Assembly: GCA_943325425.2 (NCBI GenBank)
Contig: CALPPJ020000106.1
Span: 1 to 5,696, forward strand
Source: Bifidobacterium breve
GTDB lineage: Bacteria; Actinomycetota; Acidimicrobiia; Acidimicrobiales; Ilumatobacteraceae
Reading direction: 5' to 3'
DNA: 5,696 bases
The stretch's first letter is position 1, and every line of letters begins with the position of its first letter. Below are positions 1 to 5,696 of the stretch, piece after piece. The notes beneath the pieces were generated by a model. That model searched no databases, had not been told where the DNA came from, and was given only the letters and a program-made list of their open reading frames with translations. The position numbers and the translations under genes are program-made.

Positions 1-1
1 A

Positions 2-928
2 AACGAAAAAGTCCTCCTTATTTCAACCCAAGACGATGCCCAAATCATTCAAAAAGATATTGATTTCCATACCGAAGTACCATGCCAACTTGCACGACAC
101 ATCACCATTGCCGAAGCTCTGGAAATTCATGATCTTTCAAGAATTGTTCTCGAAGACCGAATCTCATTGATAGTTCTGGATAACGAGGCAGTGAGAAATT
201 CAAAGATCATTGAAGCCATCACTCCCCTGCATTCACGCGGAGTCCGTATCAGAACTCAGCTCGCGTTTTACAACAACTGGATTGGCAAGGTGCCAGTGCG
301 TGAGTTGGGTGAAACTGCACTTCTTTTTGATGTGCGTGAAATTCATCATGTCGGCTATTCGCGGGTTTCCCGAATGCTCGATATGGCTATCGCTGGACTT
401 GGGTTGGTTGCATTGGCGATCGCTATCCCATTTGTCTTGATTGGGAATTTTCTCGGCAACAAAGGTCCACTCTTTTACGCACAAGAACGTGTCGGAAAAG
501 GTCAAACATCATTTCGTATTCTCAAATTTCGGTCGATGACACCGGGTAGTTCAGTTGGAGAATGGACCAAAAAGAATGATTCGCGAGTCACCACATTCGG
601 CAAGTTTCTCCGGCTTACCCATCTTGATGAATTACCTCAGGTTCTGAATATTCTCCGTGGCGATTTGTCAATCGTTGGACCACGTCCCGAACAAGACCAT
701 TATGTGAATCAGCTCGCCAAAACTATCCCTTTTTATCATTCGCGTCATCTAGTCCGCCCCGGGCTTACGGGGTGGGCTCAGGTGAATTACCCATACGGCG
801 CCGATGAAATTGACGCTTTTGAAAAGTTGCAATATGAATTCTGGTATTTACAAAATCAATCAATGTGGCTTGACCTTCAAATTATTGCTCGCACTTTTAG
901 ACATGTCCTAGGATTTAAAGGTCGATGA
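2..928 (+). CDS. Polyprenyl-phosphate sugar-1-phosphate transferase (WcaJ/WbaP/ExoY-type priming enzyme), 5' partial
   Basis: This enzyme class moves a sugar-1-phosphate from a nucleotide sugar to undecaprenyl phosphate at the cytoplasmic face of the membrane, the first step in building a lipid-linked glycan. The frame is open from base 2, so the gene begins outside the window; 308 residues are visible. Residues 1 to about 115 look like the Rossmann-like domain of the long family members (opening with KVLLIS). A hydrophobic segment at about 126-148 (after SRMLDM) matches the re-entrant membrane helix. The catalytic C-terminal domain follows: GPLFYAQERVGKG, ILKFRSM, the Asp-Glu pair in LDELPQ (about 209-210), LSIVGPRPE and GLTGWAQV. 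The missing N-terminus should carry about four membrane helices. The stop overlaps the next gene's ATG (ATGA), so the two are probably translationally coupled. The family is certain; the sugar substrate cannot be told. Confidence 0.93.
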   Translation, partial: NEKVLLISTQDDAQIIQKDIDFHTEVPCQLARHITIAEALEIHDLSRIVLEDRISLIVLDNEAVRNSKIIEAITPLHSRGVRIRTQLAFYNNWIGKVPVRELGETALLFDVREIHHVGYSRVSRMLDMAIAGLGLVALAIAIPFVLIGNFLGNKGPLFYAQERVGKGQTSFRILKFRSMTPGSSVGEWTKKNDSRVTTFGKFLRLTHLDELPQVLNILRGDLSIVGPRPEQDHYVNQLAKTIPFYHSRHLVRPGLTGWAQVNYPYGADEIDAFEKLQYEFWYLQNQSMWLDLQIIARTFRHVLGFKGR

Positions 929-1929
929 ACACTCCAGTCACAATTATTCTTCCGACACTCAACGAACAAGGCCACATACGTGATTGTCTTGAGAGTCTCA
1001 AAAGGCAGGATTACTTAAATATCGTCGAGATATTGGTAGTTGATGGTGGCTCAAAAGATGACACTCACGCCATCGTTGAAGCTGAAGGCGGAAATATTCG
1101 CCTCATCAACAATCCCAGAATGACCGCGGCAGCCGCAATGAATATTGGCATTCAGGAATGCTCAACTGCGGTTTATGTACGAGTTGATGCTCACACGCTT
1201 TACGCAACGGACTACGTTTCCCGAAGTGTCAAGACCTTTGAAGAATCAGACGCAAAAGTAGTGGGTGGGCCGATGCGACCTATCGGTACAAATGCATTCG
1301 GGCGTGCCGTGTCAGTTGTGACCACCTCTCCACTCGGCGTTGGACCAGGGCGATTTCACTACAGCGAAAAACTTGAAGAAGTTGAAACTGTTTACTTGGG
1401 TATTTTTGACCGAGACTTCGTGATCAAAGTTGGCGCATACGACGAGACTCATCTTCAGTGGGCTGCAGAAGACCAAGAACTCAATTACCGAATTCGTAAA
1501 GCTGGTGGAAAGATACTGCTTGATCCGCGGATCAAGTCAACTTACTTTCCTCGAGATAGTGCTCGGGCCCTTGCGAGGCAGTATCACAACTACGGAATGT
1601 GTAAGGCCTCAACATTAGCCAAACATAAAACTCTTCCTTATTGGCGTCCAATGGTTCCTGCATTAATGGTGTTGCTCTGCATACTCTGGATCCCCTTAAC
1701 AGTATCCATTGGTTTTCCTTTGCTTTCTCCAATTCCTTTCCTCTTGTACTTCGGTGGTGCATCGCTATTTGGCCTACAGATGAGCAAAAAGTCTGAAGTT
1801 TCCTCGTTTGACGTCACGGCTGCAATAACAATCTGCCACTGGAGCTACGGTCTCGGATTTTGGCGAGGAGTTTTCAGAATTCTTACTTTTCGAAGGTTTG
1901 ACATTAAGCCCAAGGACGGCCGCCGTTAA
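925..1929 (+). CDS. GT2-family glycosyltransferase, ExoA-like (succinoglycan-type), membrane-associated
   Basis: This is a 334-residue inverting GT-A glycosyltransferase that probably adds a sugar from a nucleotide donor to the lipid-linked acceptor on the cytoplasmic side. It opens with the GT2 signature VTIILPTLNE (5-14) and ILVVDGGSKDDT (36-47). The metal-binding region is VRVDAH (85-90), in place of a plain DxD and typical of ExoA-like proteins. The acceptor-side acidic pair is in AAEDQE (180-185), followed by the ARQYHNYG segment (217-224) that this subfamily carries. Hydrophobic stretches at about 243-262 and 266-286, with a weaker one near 300-318, suggest C-terminal membrane anchoring as in ExoA. 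The ATG overlaps the stop of the priming transferase by 4 bp; AAAGG lies only 3 bases upstream of it, so coupling probably helps initiation. Class is secure; donor, acceptor and linkage are unknown. Confidence 0.92.
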   Translation: MNTPVTIILPTLNEQGHIRDCLESLKRQDYLNIVEILVVDGGSKDDTHAIVEAEGGNIRLINNPRMTAAAAMNIGIQECSTAVYVRVDAHTLYATDYVSRSVKTFEESDAKVVGGPMRPIGTNAFGRAVSVVTTSPLGVGPGRFHYSEKLEEVETVYLGIFDRDFVIKVGAYDETHLQWAAEDQELNYRIRKAGGKILLDPRIKSTYFPRDSARALARQYHNYGMCKASTLAKHKTLPYWRPMVPALMVLLCILWIPLTVSIGFPLLSPIPFLLYFGGASLFGLQMSKKSEVSSFDVTAAITICHWSYGLGFWRGVFRILTFRRFDIKPKDGRR

Positions 1930-1944
1930 GTGAACGGGTTCTAT

Positions 1945-1965
1945 CTCCACAATATTTTTATGGAG
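1945..1965 (+). terminator. Weak stem-loop after the priming transferase/GT2 pair
   Basis: CTCCA (1945-1949) can pair with TGGAG (1961-1965) across an 11-base AT-rich loop, 15 bases after the GT2 stop codon. A short T-rich stretch (TCTTTT, 1971-1976) follows after five bases. The stem is only five pairs and the T tract is interrupted and displaced, so this is a weak candidate for a transcription end; it may be chance. Confidence 0.2.
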
Positions 1966-1974
1966 TACTGTCTT

Positions 1975-2001
1975 TTGAGTGTTCTGTTCCTTCCATAAAT
2001 T
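1975..2001 (+). promoter_or_regulatory. Possible weak promoter for the DUF2142 gene
   Basis: TTGAGT (1975-1980) resembles a -35 box and TAAATT (1996-2001) a -10 box, 30 bases before the ATG. The spacing of 15 bases is shorter than the usual 16-18, and both boxes match only in part. The 101-bp gap does suggest that the DUF2142 gene could be transcribed on its own, but read-through from the upstream pair is equally possible. Confidence 0.2.
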
Positions 2002-2010
2002 CTTGATAGC

Positions 2011-2025
2011 CCTTCAATTGAAGGA
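2011..2025 (+). promoter_or_regulatory. Shine-Dalgarno embedded in a perfect 14-bp palindrome
   Basis: GAAGGA (2020-2025) is a good Shine-Dalgarno five bases before the ATG at 2031, and it fixes that start. Bases 2011-2024 read CCTTCAATTGAAGG, identical to their own reverse complement. In RNA this can fold as a CCTTC/GAAGG stem with an AATT loop that would hide most of the Shine-Dalgarno. As DNA it could be a dimeric-protein operator. The ribosome-binding role is well supported; a regulatory role is inference. Confidence 0.6.
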
Positions 2026-2030
2026 TTGCA

Positions 2031-3539
2031 ATGGACCAATCTGAAGTTATCAATCGCCATCTAAGTAAGCGATTCAAAGTATTGCTTGATAGAGCGACCG
2101 ATAGCAGAATCAAACGATTCCTTTTTTCATCTTTGATTTTCTTTGTTTGCTTCGGATATTGGTCGATCGCAACACCAATGTTCGCTGTTCCGGACGAACC
2201 AGCTCATCTTGTTCGAGCATATGGTATTTCGGCTGGAGACTTTTCGGGGGAACCCCAAGCCAAAGGTGAACCGATTTATTCAGTCCCGAAAATTCTCACA
2301 ACAGAAGTCTGCTTTGCTCGCAATCCTGATCAAACGGCTAATTGCCTTGCCTTCCCGAAAACAAACGAACAAGTTCTTACAACATCGTCGGCTGCCACGT
2401 ATCCACCTTTTTCGCACTTGTTGTTTTCGCTGCCTTTTTTCCTCAGCAACGGACTCACTGCCCTATATGCCTCACGCCTTATTGGCGCATTCGTTTGTGC
2501 TTTGCTTTTTGCTCTCGGATTGGATTCGCTTTCGCGGATTAAGGGGTCTAACGCACTGACTGCTGGGGTCGCATTGGGTTTAACCCCAATGGTCATGCTT
2601 TCGTGCGCAACGGTCAACCCCAGTGGAATGGCAATCGCCGCCGCATTTGCTACTTGGTCTGGCGGCCTTGCAATTTCAAGGTTGGATAAAAACCTTATTA
2701 ACACCAAGATGGTCGCCAGCCTGATGTTTCCACTCACGATTTACCTCGCGATCAGACGAGACTCGATGCTTTGGGGAATCGCCATCATGGCATGCCTCCT
2801 CATTCTGATCAGTTGGTCAACGATCCTGCATCTACTCAAAAAACTGTCAGTACTATTCTTCATTGGAGTACTTAGCGCAGAACTTTTACTGCAGTTTTTC
2901 GTTTGGGGAGGCCCGGGCGGACAAGGCCTATCTGAGTCGGGACCAATCATGAGTGGCTCTCAGACTGGCGATACACACGCCGCTTTTGGCAGCCTTCCGA
3001 ATTACTTCAACGAGGCCATAGGTGTCCTCGGTTGGCTAGATACTCGAATGCCAGATTTTGTCTATCTCTTGTGGGGATCAATCTTTATTGGACTATTCCT
3101 ACTAGCGGCATCAGTCGCTCAAATTCGATTGCGGCTTTCAATGCTTGTCGCATTTTGTGTCTTTGTCGTGTTACCGGTCAAAGTTGGATCTGTCCAGTTT
3201 CCCTATTTCCAAGGCCGCTACGCCCTTCCACTTCTCATCGGGGCTCCGCTACTCGCCACATTCAGCCTGAAAGATTCGGCCGATTCAATCCTTGGAAATT
3301 TCAGATCAATCCGCACAGTTTCTATTTTCATTTGGGCTCTAGGTATCGTCGGGTTTTTCCAAGCAATACGCCGTTACACCGTTGGACTCAGTAGTCCTTG
3401 GACCGATCTCGCTCACCCGAAATGGAATCCACCTATTTTGTCAACGCATTTTCTTTTGCTGACTTACCCTCTGTTTTTACTAGCGCTCTTTCTGTGGCTA
3501 GTCAGGTTGTTTACAACCAACCGAGTAAACAACCTGTAA
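2031..3539 (+). CDS. DUF2142 family polytopic membrane protein, possible GT-C-like glycosyltransferase
   Basis: This 502-residue protein has about ten or more hydrophobic segments (for example about 30-48, 150-166, 176-192, 249-266, 274-291, 345-363, 370-385, 396-411, 428-444, 475-493). After the first helix comes FAVPDEPAHLVRAY (51-64), with Pro-Asp-Glu and a histidine three residues later, then a long outside loop with two cysteines (94 and 105) that could form a disulfide. YPPFSHLL (124-131), a central CATVNPSGMAIAAA (192-205) and YFQGRYALPLL (392-402) are typical of DUF2142. The family is common in actinobacterial glycan clusters, and its function is not settled. An acidic pair in the first outside loop recalls GT-C enzymes that use lipid-linked sugars, which is why I suggest that role. 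The start is fixed by GAAGGA five bases upstream. Length is normal for the family. Confidence 0.85.
   Translation: MDQSEVINRHLSKRFKVLLDRATDSRIKRFLFSSLIFFVCFGYWSIATPMFAVPDEPAHLVRAYGISAGDFSGEPQAKGEPIYSVPKILTTEVCFARNPDQTANCLAFPKTNEQVLTTSSAATYPPFSHLLFSLPFFLSNGLTALYASRLIGAFVCALLFALGLDSLSRIKGSNALTAGVALGLTPMVMLSCATVNPSGMAIAAAFATWSGGLAISRLDKNLINTKMVASLMFPLTIYLAIRRDSMLWGIAIMACLLILISWSTILHLLKKLSVLFFIGVLSAELLLQFFVWGGPGGQGLSESGPIMSGSQTGDTHAAFGSLPNYFNEAIGVLGWLDTRMPDFVYLLWGSIFIGLFLLAASVAQIRLRLSMLVAFCVFVVLPVKVGSVQFPYFQGRYALPLLIGAPLLATFSLKDSADSILGNFRSIRTVSIFIWALGIVGFFQAIRRYTVGLSSPWTDLAHPKWNPPILSTHFLLLTYPLFLLALFLWLVRLFTTNRVNNL
3503..3536. terminator. Perfect 12-bp stem-loop at the 3' end of the DUF2142 gene
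   Basis: CAGGTTGTTTAC (3503-3514) and GTAAACAACCTG (3525-3536) are exact reverse complements around a 10-base loop. The stem lies wholly inside the last codons of the DUF2142 gene and ends at the base before its TAA. It sits between convergent genes and can fold from either strand. No T run follows on either side, so it is not a textbook intrinsic terminator. It could stop transcription in a T-independent way, protect 3' ends, or be an operator-like site. The structure is certain; its role is inferred. Confidence 0.5.
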
Positions 3540-3546
3540 CACGACC

Positions 3547-3572
3547 TAGAAATTGTGACTCAGAAATTTCTA
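3547..3572. terminator. Perfect 8-bp stem-loop at the 3' end of the methyltransferase gene
   Basis: TAGAAATT (3547-3554) and AATTTCTA (3565-3572) are exact reverse complements around another 10-base loop. The right arm covers the complement of the methyltransferase TAG stop (3570-3572). The stem is AT-rich, so it is less stable than its neighbour at 3503-3536. It directly follows the methyltransferase message on the minus strand and may act with the stronger stem-loop beyond it as a two-part transcript end. The role is inferred. Confidence 0.4.
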
Positions 3573-4208
3573 TGCGATTGTTTGAAACGCAACAAATATG
3601 TCATGCTCGACGGTCCAATTGAAACCATTTTCTACCGCCCAATCAACTAACACTTTCCTCTCTGGGTAATCAGAAAATTCGAAGTTGCTTGGGTCAAAGC
3701 ACCGAAAGTCGTCTACGAATATTGAAACCTGACCGAGACGGGAAAGATTCTCTTTGATTACCTGTAGTTCGCTCATGATTGGAGTATCAACTTCACCTTT
3801 GAAAGTCCCGCCTGCGGAGTAATGTCCGTCTAACCAAAAAGCGACGTCACCGCTCAGGTCATTCAGGATTTGACCAAATAGTTCTTCTGAGGTTCCATGA
3901 TGTACCGAGATGTTCTCCCTACCTATGAACCGTCTCCTTGCCAAATTCACAAACTGCAATTGAGGCTCGATTGAGTGAACATGAGACGCCATACCAGCAA
4001 GTTCATCAGTTGTATCGCCCATCCATGTCCCGGTTTCTACCCAAGTCATTTTCGAAATCGAATAACGCCTAAGTACTGCAATCTTCACCGCTTGCGGGGC
4101 TGGCACTGACCACTCCAACGATTTCCACTGACTCAAAGCCAGAATCATCCGAGTTTTCTTCCGAATAGCTGCGGGGATTAACGAACTGATTTTTGTGCGA
4201 CAACTCAT
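3570..4208 (-). CDS. Putative class I SAM-dependent methyltransferase of a glycan cluster
   Basis: This 212-residue soluble protein probably methylates a sugar or other part of the glycan using S-adenosylmethionine. VETGTWMGDTT (57-67) fits the (D/E)xGxxxG cofactor loop, and HSIEP (78-82) gives the acidic residue at the end of the second strand. HHGTSEE (103-109) follows, then WLDGHYSAGGTFKG (125-138) with DTPIMSEL (141-148), a block I recall from cluster-borne methyltransferases. IFVDDFR (163-169) is the next strand end. The first 50 residues are less conserved-looking and basic. The ATG at 4208 has only a distant GGGA upstream; an internal ATG at 4148 has GGAAG nine bases before it, so a shorter 192-residue form is possible. 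It is transcribed against the DUF2142 gene and away from the fucosyltransferase gene. The acceptor is unknown; the class is likely but not proven. Confidence 0.7.
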   Translation of the reverse strand: MSCRTKISSLIPAAIRKKTRMILALSQWKSLEWSVPAPQAVKIAVLRRYSISKMTWVETGTWMGDTTDELAGMASHVHSIEPQLQFVNLARRRFIGRENISVHHGTSEELFGQILNDLSGDVAFWLDGHYSAGGTFKGEVDTPIMSELQVIKENLSRLGQVSIFVDDFRCFDPSNFEFSDYPERKVLVDWAVENGFNWTVEHDIFVAFQTIA

Positions 4209-4261
4209 TGCTAATCATCCCACACAAAGACAGGCTCGAAAACTTCTTTCAATATCTGTTC

Positions 4262-4267
4262 TATGAT
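4262..4267 (+). promoter_or_regulatory. Candidate -10 box for a leaderless fucosyltransferase mRNA
   Basis: TATGAT (4262-4267) lies exactly six bases before the GTG at 4274. That is the spacing expected if transcription starts on the first base of the start codon, giving a leaderless mRNA, a common arrangement in actinobacteria. No convincing -35 box is seen at the matching distance, and there is no Shine-Dalgarno before the GTG. A six-base match can occur by chance. Confidence 0.4.
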
Positions 4268-4273
4268 CAATAC

Positions 4274-5071
4274 GTGCCCCGACTTGACCTGAATCTCGAC
4301 GGAGGAATCGGCAACTTACTTTTCCAATATTCGGCCGCACTGAAATTGCAAAACCACTTCGAATTCAAGGTTTCTTTGAAGGAACTTTCGCCCGGGCTCA
4401 TTAAGAGGTTAGAAAAATACGTCGGCGAAATTGAATTCTCTACGTCAAGGTTTAGGTCAGGCAGTCATTTTGCTCAAACTTCAAATTTGGGTCGCTTAAC
4501 AACGAAATGGGAACCCAGTTTTTCGCCCTGTGAAACGCATTACTCAATACGCGTCCGATTTCTCAAGGGTTATTTCCAACACCCTTCTTGGTACCAAGAT
4601 TCCCTAGAACTTGTGTTGAAGAAGCTAGACACTCACCGAGAATCAGCATCGCTTCACATGCCCAGAAATCTGACGGCGATCCATCTTCGAAGATCTGACT
4701 ATGTTCGCCTTGGATGGGATTTACCGATGAATTACTACGACAAGGCATTGGCGATTGATAGCAACATCAATCAGGGGCCTATAGCAGTATTTTCAGATGA
4801 CCAGATGATTGTTGACCTGTTTGAGCAACGCCTGTCTGCCGCGGGATTGACCATCCACAATAATGCTGATTCCGTCGCTTCTTCGGCGTTTAATGATTTC
4901 TTCACTATTGCGAACGCCCAGAGAGTAATCATGTCCAACAGCACATTTTGTTGGTGGGCGGTCAAGTTAGCCCAGTCTTCAAATAGCGAAGTTGTCGCTT
5001 ATTGTCCATCCACTTGGTTACCTGACCAGAAATCAAACGTGCTCATTGACTCAACGTGGATTAAAGCTTGA
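4274..5071 (+). CDS. GT11-family glycosyltransferase, probable alpha-1,2-fucosyltransferase
   Basis: GT11 enzymes transfer L-fucose from GDP-fucose to a sugar acceptor, usually in alpha-1,2 linkage. Numbered from GTG 4274 (265 residues), the family opening GGIGNLLFQYSAAL (10-23) lies close to the N-terminus as usual. It is followed by FLKGYFQHPSWY (96-107), the nucleotide-sugar motif HLRRSDY (137-143), FSDD (173-176), and SNSTFCWWAVKLA (221-233) as the C-terminal motif. The second motif has Ser where HxRRGDY is most usual. The same frame extends upstream to a TTG at 4193, but that would overlap the divergent methyltransferase start and add 27 residues with no family look, so GTG is preferred. 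The gene ends one base before the stop of the opposing flippase gene. Genes for GDP-fucose synthesis are not in the window. The family is firm; the exact donor and linkage are inferred. Confidence 0.85.
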   Translation: MPRLDLNLDGGIGNLLFQYSAALKLQNHFEFKVSLKELSPGLIKRLEKYVGEIEFSTSRFRSGSHFAQTSNLGRLTTKWEPSFSPCETHYSIRVRFLKGYFQHPSWYQDSLELVLKKLDTHRESASLHMPRNLTAIHLRRSDYVRLGWDLPMNYYDKALAIDSNINQGPIAVFSDDQMIVDLFEQRLSAAGLTIHNNADSVASSAFNDFFTIANAQRVIMSNSTFCWWAVKLAQSSNSEVVAYCPSTWLPDQKSNVLIDSTWIKA

Positions 5072-5696
5072 TCATTCAGCAAAATTGTTGACATTTCTAG
5101 CGACAGTATTTTTGAAGAAGAGGTAGGCAGATCCTGCCACCATCACGTTTGCAACTAGGTTTGTGAACGCAGCTCCTATTGATCCATATTCAGATGTCAA
5201 AATCAGATGAGATGTAATGCTGCTAATCAGTCCTATTGATAGAGCAGCGAGTGATCTTGACGGACTCTTCACGGTTAACCAAGCAATAAAAATTGAGCCG
5301 ACAGAATTCGGTATCACTGAAAAGGCCAGGATCCGAAGCGGAGTTTCAGCATTTGCATAATCTGCCCCAAAAACATATGGCAACAAAGAAGCAACAACTT
5401 GCAAAACACTCACTGCTAAAAGGCTATAAATGAAAATTGATTTGACTAACTTGAAAATTTCACTCATGGAATTAGTCTTTGCAAATTTGGAAATCTTTAG
5501 AACAATGACCGTACCTACGGGGACCAAGAGAAATTCAGCAAAACGGACCCCTACAGAGAATGTTGCCACTTCGTCCTGACTTCGCAACGCGGATATGAAA
5601 ATTGGATCGGTACGGGAAAGCAAAAGTCCCACCGCCCCTGAAATCGTAACTACCGAACTTACTCTCCAATGAAGTTGCTGCTGAGCATAGATATTT
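5072..5696 (-). CDS. Wzx-like polysaccharide flippase (MOP/MVF superfamily), 5' partial, C-terminal half
   Basis: This family moves lipid-linked sugar units across the cytoplasmic membrane. The frame is open to the right window edge (about 207 codons visible plus the TGA), so the N-terminal half is missing. An apparent GTG start at 5632 is internal: the frame upstream keeps coding, including the hydrophobic VSSVVTISGAVGLLLS. The visible part has SRTDPIFISAL, then EVATFSVGVRFAEFLLVPVG, a pattern typical of the seventh and eighth helices of Wzx-type proteins. Further hydrophobic segments follow, with FGADYANAETPLRILAFS between helices and YGSIGAAFTNLVANV near the end. Together these make about six membrane segments, consistent with the C-terminal half of a protein of some 400-480 residues. 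Its stop is directly adjacent to the fucosyltransferase stop. The family is well supported by pattern; the transported unit is unknown. Confidence 0.82.
   Translation of the reverse strand, partial: NIYAQQQLHWRVSSVVTISGAVGLLLSRTDPIFISALRSQDEVATFSVGVRFAEFLLVPVGTVIVLKISKFAKTNSMSEIFKLVKSIFIYSLLAVSVLQVVASLLPYVFGADYANAETPLRILAFSVIPNSVGSIFIAWLTVKSPSRSLAALSIGLISSITSHLILTSEYGSIGAAFTNLVANVMVAGSAYLFFKNTVARNVNNFAE

Noticed and set aside
167..928. Complete sugar transferase gene starting at TTG 167
   Set aside because: The frame is open without stops back to base 2 and the upstream residues read as the expected Rossmann-like domain, so the TTG is an internal leucine and the gene is cut by the window edge.
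1932..1941. GAAC-GG-GTTC inverted repeat after the GT2 stop
   Set aside because: Only four pairs with a two-base loop; such short repeats are expected by chance.
2330..2737. Minus-strand open frame of 135 codons inside the DUF2142 gene
   Set aside because: It lies wholly within a strongly recognisable gene on the other strand and its translation shows no family motif; it is a shadow frame.
3032..3394. Plus-strand open frame of 120 codons in another frame of the DUF2142 gene
   Set aside because: The real frame here carries the conserved YFQGRYALPLL region; the alternative product is low-complexity in character with no recognisable domain.
4193..4273. TTG 4193 as start of the fucosyltransferase
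   Set aside because: It overlaps the divergent gene start, has no Shine-Dalgarno, and adds 27 residues unlike the GT11 N-terminus; GTG 4274 fits better, though the longer form is not excluded.
5072..5632. Short complete 186-residue membrane protein starting at GTG 5632
   Set aside because: The frame continues upstream to the window edge with hydrophobic, family-like residues; the GTG is an internal valine of a longer flippase.

Overview
The window is a piece of a surface-polysaccharide (exopolysaccharide or O-antigen-like) biosynthesis cluster. It is gene-dense, with six protein-coding genes and no RNA genes, CRISPR arrays or insertion sequences that I can recognise. Base composition looks moderate to slightly AT-rich by eye. 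The DUF2142 membrane protein, the ExoA-like glycosyltransferase and a possible leaderless GTG start fit an actinobacterium of moderate GC, for example a freshwater or marine planktonic lineage. That assignment is an inference; no ribosomal or housekeeping marker is present.

Layout. Bases 1-928 hold the 3' part of a polyprenyl-phosphate sugar-1-phosphate transferase (priming enzyme, + strand), open to the left edge. It overlaps by 4 bp (ATGA) a GT2 glycosyltransferase (925-1929, +). A 101-bp gap with a 14-bp palindrome over the Shine-Dalgarno precedes a DUF2142 multi-spanning membrane protein (2031-3539, +). A putative SAM-dependent methyltransferase (3570-4208, -) converges on it. The 30-bp space between their stops, plus the end of the DUF2142 gene, carries two perfect stem-loops, one abutting each stop codon. 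Divergent from the methyltransferase is a GT11-type fucosyltransferase (probable start 4274, end 5071, +). The C-terminal half of a Wzx-like flippase (5072-5696, -) abuts it tail to tail with no spacer and runs off the right edge.

How they fit together. The priming transferase would load the first sugar phosphate onto undecaprenyl phosphate at the inner face of the membrane. The GT2 and GT11 enzymes would extend and decorate the lipid-linked unit, with L-fucose the likely GT11 donor sugar. The methyltransferase may cap or modify a sugar, and the flippase would export the finished unit. The DUF2142 protein is a polytopic protein of unsettled function, possibly a GT-C-type glycosyltransferase using a lipid-phosphate sugar on the outer face. 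The mixed gene orientation (+ + + - + -) is typical of variable glycan islands assembled by gene exchange. I did not find a clearly new biological system. The most unusual points are the regulatory architecture (paired stem-loops, masked Shine-Dalgarno, possible leaderless start, zero-gap convergence) and the presence of the DUF2142 and fucosyltransferase genes in this setting.
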